From contig NZ_AUCT01000011.1 of the NCBI RefSeq assembly GCF_000429905.1, forward strand, positions 124,001 through 188,000: a stretch of 64,000 bases of DNA, given 5' to 3'. The translations under genes were made by a program, and so were the position numbers. The notes under the pieces were generated by a model, which ran no database searches, was not told the origin of the DNA, and saw only the letters and a program-made list of their open reading frames with translations. Of this stretch, positions 61,267-64,000 are shown piece after piece. Source of the DNA: Desulfatibacillum aliphaticivorans DSM 15576 (GTDB lineage Bacteria > Desulfobacterota > Desulfobacteria > Desulfobacterales > Desulfatibacillaceae). Position 1 is the first letter of the stretch. Each line of letters starts with the position of its first letter.

Positions 61267-62046
61267 CTATTTACCGGTGAACTTGGGTTCCCGCTTTTCC
61301 AAAAAGGCGGTAATGCCTTCCTTTGCATCTTCCGTCGCCGCCACGTCCGACAGCTTGCCGGATAGGAGATCCAAGGCGCTCTCCAAATCCATGGAATCCA
61401 CGGCGTAATAGGCTTCTTTCCCGATCTTCATGCCAATGGGGCTCTTTTTGGCCAGGGTGGACAACACCTTGTCAACCTCCGCGTCCAGATCCTCGGGGGC
61501 GACCACCCGGGTGAGCATGCCCATTTCCAGGGCCTTTTCCGCGGTGATCTTGTCGCCCAGAAGAATCATCTCCATGGCCGCCTTGCGGGGCACGTTCCTA
61601 AAAATCAGGGCGCCGATCATCAAGGGGAACAAGCCCACATTCACCTCCGGGGTCCCGAATTTGGCCGTGTTCGCGGCGATCACAATGTCGCAGGCCAGCA
61701 TGAATCCCGTGCCTCCGGCCACGCAGGAGCCAGCCACCCGGGCCACCGTGGGCTTGGGATATCCGGCGATTCTTTTCAGCAAGTCCGCATAGGCCTGATT
61801 GCCGCTTTGGGCCTTGCCCACGCCGCCGCCCATGGCGCTTGCAAGGTCTGCCCCCGCGCAAAACGCCCGGTTTCCCGCGGCGGTCACGCAAACCACGCGC
61901 ACTTCCGGATCATTTTCCGCCTCGTCCAGATACTTGAAAAAGCCTTCAATCACCGCTCCGTTGATGGAGTTGCGGTTTTTCTCCCGGTTGATGGTCAACC
62001 AGGCCACATTGTTTTCCACACGGTACAGCAAGTCTCCTGAATCCAT
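61267..62046 (-). CDS. Enoyl-CoA hydratase/isomerase family protein
   Basis: A 259-aa crotonase. AAGNRAFCAGADLASA and AGSCVAGGTGFMLACDIVIA form the oxyanion hole; FGTPEVNVGLFPLM lies at the catalytic Glu positions, with a Glu in PEVNVG as in hydratases. The C-terminus LEKREPKFTGK is typical. AGGGG precedes the ATG. With the following acyl-CoA dehydrogenase it supplies two consecutive steps of beta-oxidation. Confidence 0.92.
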   Translation of the reverse strand: MDSGDLLYRVENNVAWLTINREKNRNSINGAVIEGFFKYLDEAENDPEVRVVCVTAAGNRAFCAGADLASAMGGGVGKAQSGNQAYADLLKRIAGYPKPTVARVAGSCVAGGTGFMLACDIVIAANTAKFGTPEVNVGLFPLMIGALIFRNVPRKAAMEMILLGDKITAEKALEMGMLTRVVAPEDLDAEVDKVLSTLAKKSPIGMKIGKEAYYAVDSMDLESALDLLSGKLSDVAATEDAKEGITAFLEKREPKFTGK

Positions 62047-62689
62047 TGTTTAACCCCTGTTTTTGAAAGTTTACCTCTTGCCCGCCGCAATTTTCATTCG
62101 CGCTCGAACAAATTCAAGAACGCCTACGGAGCGACCGGCCTCCCGCCGAAAAAACAAGCTCACAATGGGAAGCCGGCAGGTTTTATCAATGCGTGCTCAG
62201 AGCTGCGGCCTGCGCGGCTCCGCATTCCTTTATCCATGTGTGTTTGTTCGGGAGAGGCCCAATGCGCCAAGCCGCAATTCCGGCGGCTCGTCTTGCAAAG
62301 ACTCAGTTGCATGGCTTCAAGAAGTTGCATGGCGCCTCTTTGGTTGATGGATGTGAAGAATCGAGGAAAGGTCAAGCCCCTGACCCCGGCGTTGAACTTG
62401 AATATTTTTTTAAAATATTCAAAAAGTGAAGTCAAGATAAAATTATTCAATTTTAAAATAGGCCGCGCCGCCCTGCCGCCCTGGCCTCCGGACAAAACGG
62501 GGGATAGGTTTCGAGAATACAGTATACAAAAATCTCCGTGCATCTGCAACGAGTGGATGAATTTACAGCAGGGGAATTCCAAAGGGCGGAATGGGGAGCG
62601 GAGCCAGGGTTTCTTCCTGCACACACAAATCCACCGGCCGGGGCAATTCTCCGGGCGCCGGCGTGCGGCAAGTCCTGACTGGCGGCGGG
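62047..62689. other. Gene-free region
   Basis: About 640 bp between two minus-strand genes, probably the promoter region of the crotonase and dehydrogenase genes. No convincing gene or family A-D repeat is seen. A perfect 11-bp inverted repeat (62398-62422) is the only clear structure. Confidence 0.55.
62398..62422. repeat. Perfect AT-rich inverted repeat
   Basis: TTGAATATTTT (62398-62408) and AAAATATTCAA (62412-62422) around TTT. Confidence 0.6.
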
Positions 62690-64000
62690 CTATGATTTTT
62701 TATCGAGAATTTGCCGGAGCGTGGAAGCGATGCCGTGCATGGACATGGGTTTGGAGACATATGCGGCCATGCCCATTTCAAGGGCCTTTTTCTCGTTGAT
62801 CTGGTTGCTGTATCCGGTGCAGATCACCACGGGAACGGTTTCATCCACCTGGCGGATTTTTTCAAAAAGCTCCACCCCGCTCATTTCCGGCATACTCATG
62901 TCGGTCATGATAAGGTCGAACTTGGAGGGATTATTGCGGAACATGTCCAAAGCCTCGACCGGACTGGAAAGGGTGACGACGCCGTATCCCAGCCTTCCAA
63001 GCATTTGCTCGGCCATTTCCACCATGGAGGCCTCGTCATCCACAAACAGGATGGACTCGCTGCCGGAAGGCAGGTCCGTAATCTCCTCTTGTGCGCCTTC
63101 TTCCGATGCGGATTCCCGGGATATGGGAAAGTACAGGCTGAAAGCCGTGCCCTTGCCCGGAGAGCTTTCCACGGCAATGAATCCGCCGTGATTTTTCACA
63201 ATGCCGTGGACCACGGCCAGGCCCAGGCCGGAGCCCTCCCCCACTTCCTTGGTGGTGAAGTAAGGATCGAATATTCTGTCCACATGCTCCGGCGGAATGC
63301 CCGGCCCCGAGTCCGCCACGACCAGTCGGGCGAAGTCCCCCCCACGCACATCCTGGGGCAGGGAGGGATGCCCGGACGGCAAGCTCACCCGTTCCAGGCT
63401 GATTTCCAGCATTCCTCCGGTTTGCTCCATGGCTTGGGAGGCGTTGAGGCAAAGGTTTGTGATCGCCTGATTCAGCATGGCGCCGTCCCCGTTAATAATG
63501 GCCTTGGCCTCTCCAAAATCCATACGGACATGGACTTTGCCCGGCAAGGTGAACCGGAGCAGGTTCAGGGACTCCCGGATGACGGGAACGATGTCCAGGG
63601 GGGCGAGGATTTTCTCCTCGGTCCGGGTGTACCGTAAAAGCTGCGCTATGATATCCCTGGCCCGAAGTCCGGCCTTTCTTATTTCCGCAAGGCTGAAATA
63701 TTGCGGGTCCGACTCATCCACGTCATATAACAAGAGATCCGCATGGCCGAGCACAACGCCCAGGATGTTGTTGAAATCATGGGCCACGCCGCCTGTCAGG
63801 GTGCCGATGGCTTCCCTTTTCTGCACTTCCTGGAGCCTTTGCTCCAGGCGAAGCCGTTCCCCTTCGGCTTTTTTCCTTGCCTCGATGTCCCGGTTGACGC
63901 CCACCATGCCGATTGGCTTGCCTTCCTCGTTTCGAATAAAGGAGGTGGTCACTTCGGTCCAGGAAACGGTTCCGTCCTTGCTGATTTGCTGCAATTCCAG
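62690..64000 (-). CDS. PAS-type hybrid sensor histidine kinase with receiver, N-terminus beyond window
   Basis: At least 436 aa; the frame is open to the right edge, so the N-terminal sensor is missing. Visible parts: the end of a PAS/PAC module (SFIRNEEGKPIGMVGVNRD), HisKA with His in VAHDFNNILG, HATPase with NLCLNASQAM, DSGPGIPPE and GEGSGLGLAV, then a receiver with Asp in LIMTDMSMPEM and Lys in YVSKPMSMHG. It resembles the kinase at 24409-27006, including the SMHG(I/V) ending of the receiver, so the two are paralogues. The stimulus and partner are unknown. Confidence 0.92.
   Translation of the reverse strand: MELQQISKDGTVSWTEVTTSFIRNEEGKPIGMVGVNRDIEARKKAEGERLRLEQRLQEVQKREAIGTLTGGVAHDFNNILGVVLGHADLLLYDVDESDPQYFSLAEIRKAGLRARDIIAQLLRYTRTEEKILAPLDIVPVIRESLNLLRFTLPGKVHVRMDFGEAKAIINGDGAMLNQAITNLCLNASQAMEQTGGMLEISLERVSLPSGHPSLPQDVRGGDFARLVVADSGPGIPPEHVDRIFDPYFTTKEVGEGSGLGLAVVHGIVKNHGGFIAVESSPGKGTAFSLYFPISRESASEEGAQEEITDLPSGSESILFVDDEASMVEMAEQMLGRLGYGVVTLSSPVEALDMFRNNPSKFDLIMTDMSMPEMSGVELFEKIRQVDETVPVVICTGYSNQINEKKALEMGMAAYVSKPMSMHGIASTLRQILDKKS

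Overview
The window looks like a piece of chromosome from an anaerobic, fatty-acid-degrading deltaproteobacterium (Desulfobacterota), probably a sulfate reducer of the Desulfatibacillum/Desulfococcus kind. This is inferred from gene content: a class I hybrid cluster protein, a flavodiiron protein, many crotonase, acyl-CoA ligase and acyl-CoA dehydrogenase genes, and Cys-rich ferredoxin-like proteins. No rRNA or tRNA gene is visible and no marker fixes the species.

Layout. 1-2140: end of an ABC-2 exporter operon. 2206-2739: SlyD-type prolyl isomerase. 2887-7608: a stress block (cupin, CBS pair, HPP membrane protein, flavodiiron protein, hcp), led by an FNR/CRP-type palindrome placed as in a class II promoter. 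7713-9498: tpx and an alpha/beta hydrolase on the minus strand. 9858-13270: small proteins, a repeat-bearing gap, two AT-rich genes and an exported parvulin. 13618-19126: lipid-type operon (acyl-CoA ligase, epimerase-like SDR, GNAT, KDSR-like SDR, lipoprotein). 19272-27006: two hybrid histidine kinases around a transposase remnant and an ECF sigma / putative anti-sigma / Spy-like module. 27245-30691: ABC-2 exporter and a GT4 glycosyltransferase. 31059-33364: htpX, a crotonase and a MarR regulator (minus). 33692-36613: DUF4124 protein and a MoxR/VWA pair. 36676-42988: esterase, a PurD-PurE fusion, tsaC and a TIGR03032-GNAT-GNAT fusion.

43467-51897 is the most unusual part: three tandem paralogues of 836-876 aa. 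Each has a conserved region of about 90 residues in front of an internal signal peptide, ten Ca-binding FG-GAP/VCBS-type repeats, and a conserved C-terminal tail ending APS(R/K)Y. 51981-62046 is a minus-strand block of beta-oxidation and redox genes: TetR/TIGR03084, crotonases, an acyl-CoA dehydrogenase, a NifX-like protein, two Fe-S proteins sharing a CxCCxCCC motif, a Cache-domain protein and an NCS2 permease. A third hybrid histidine kinase runs off the right edge.

The larger gene-free gaps (10.5-11.1, 23.8-24.4, 29.2-29.5, 30.7-31.0, 37.6-38.5, 53.5 kb) carry several families of dispersed palindromic repeats. One is a hairpin with a covarying base pair followed by an ACTAC linker. Another is a CAAACGT-containing element of about 29 bp that often forms inverted pairs and in one place writes the C-terminus of a gene.
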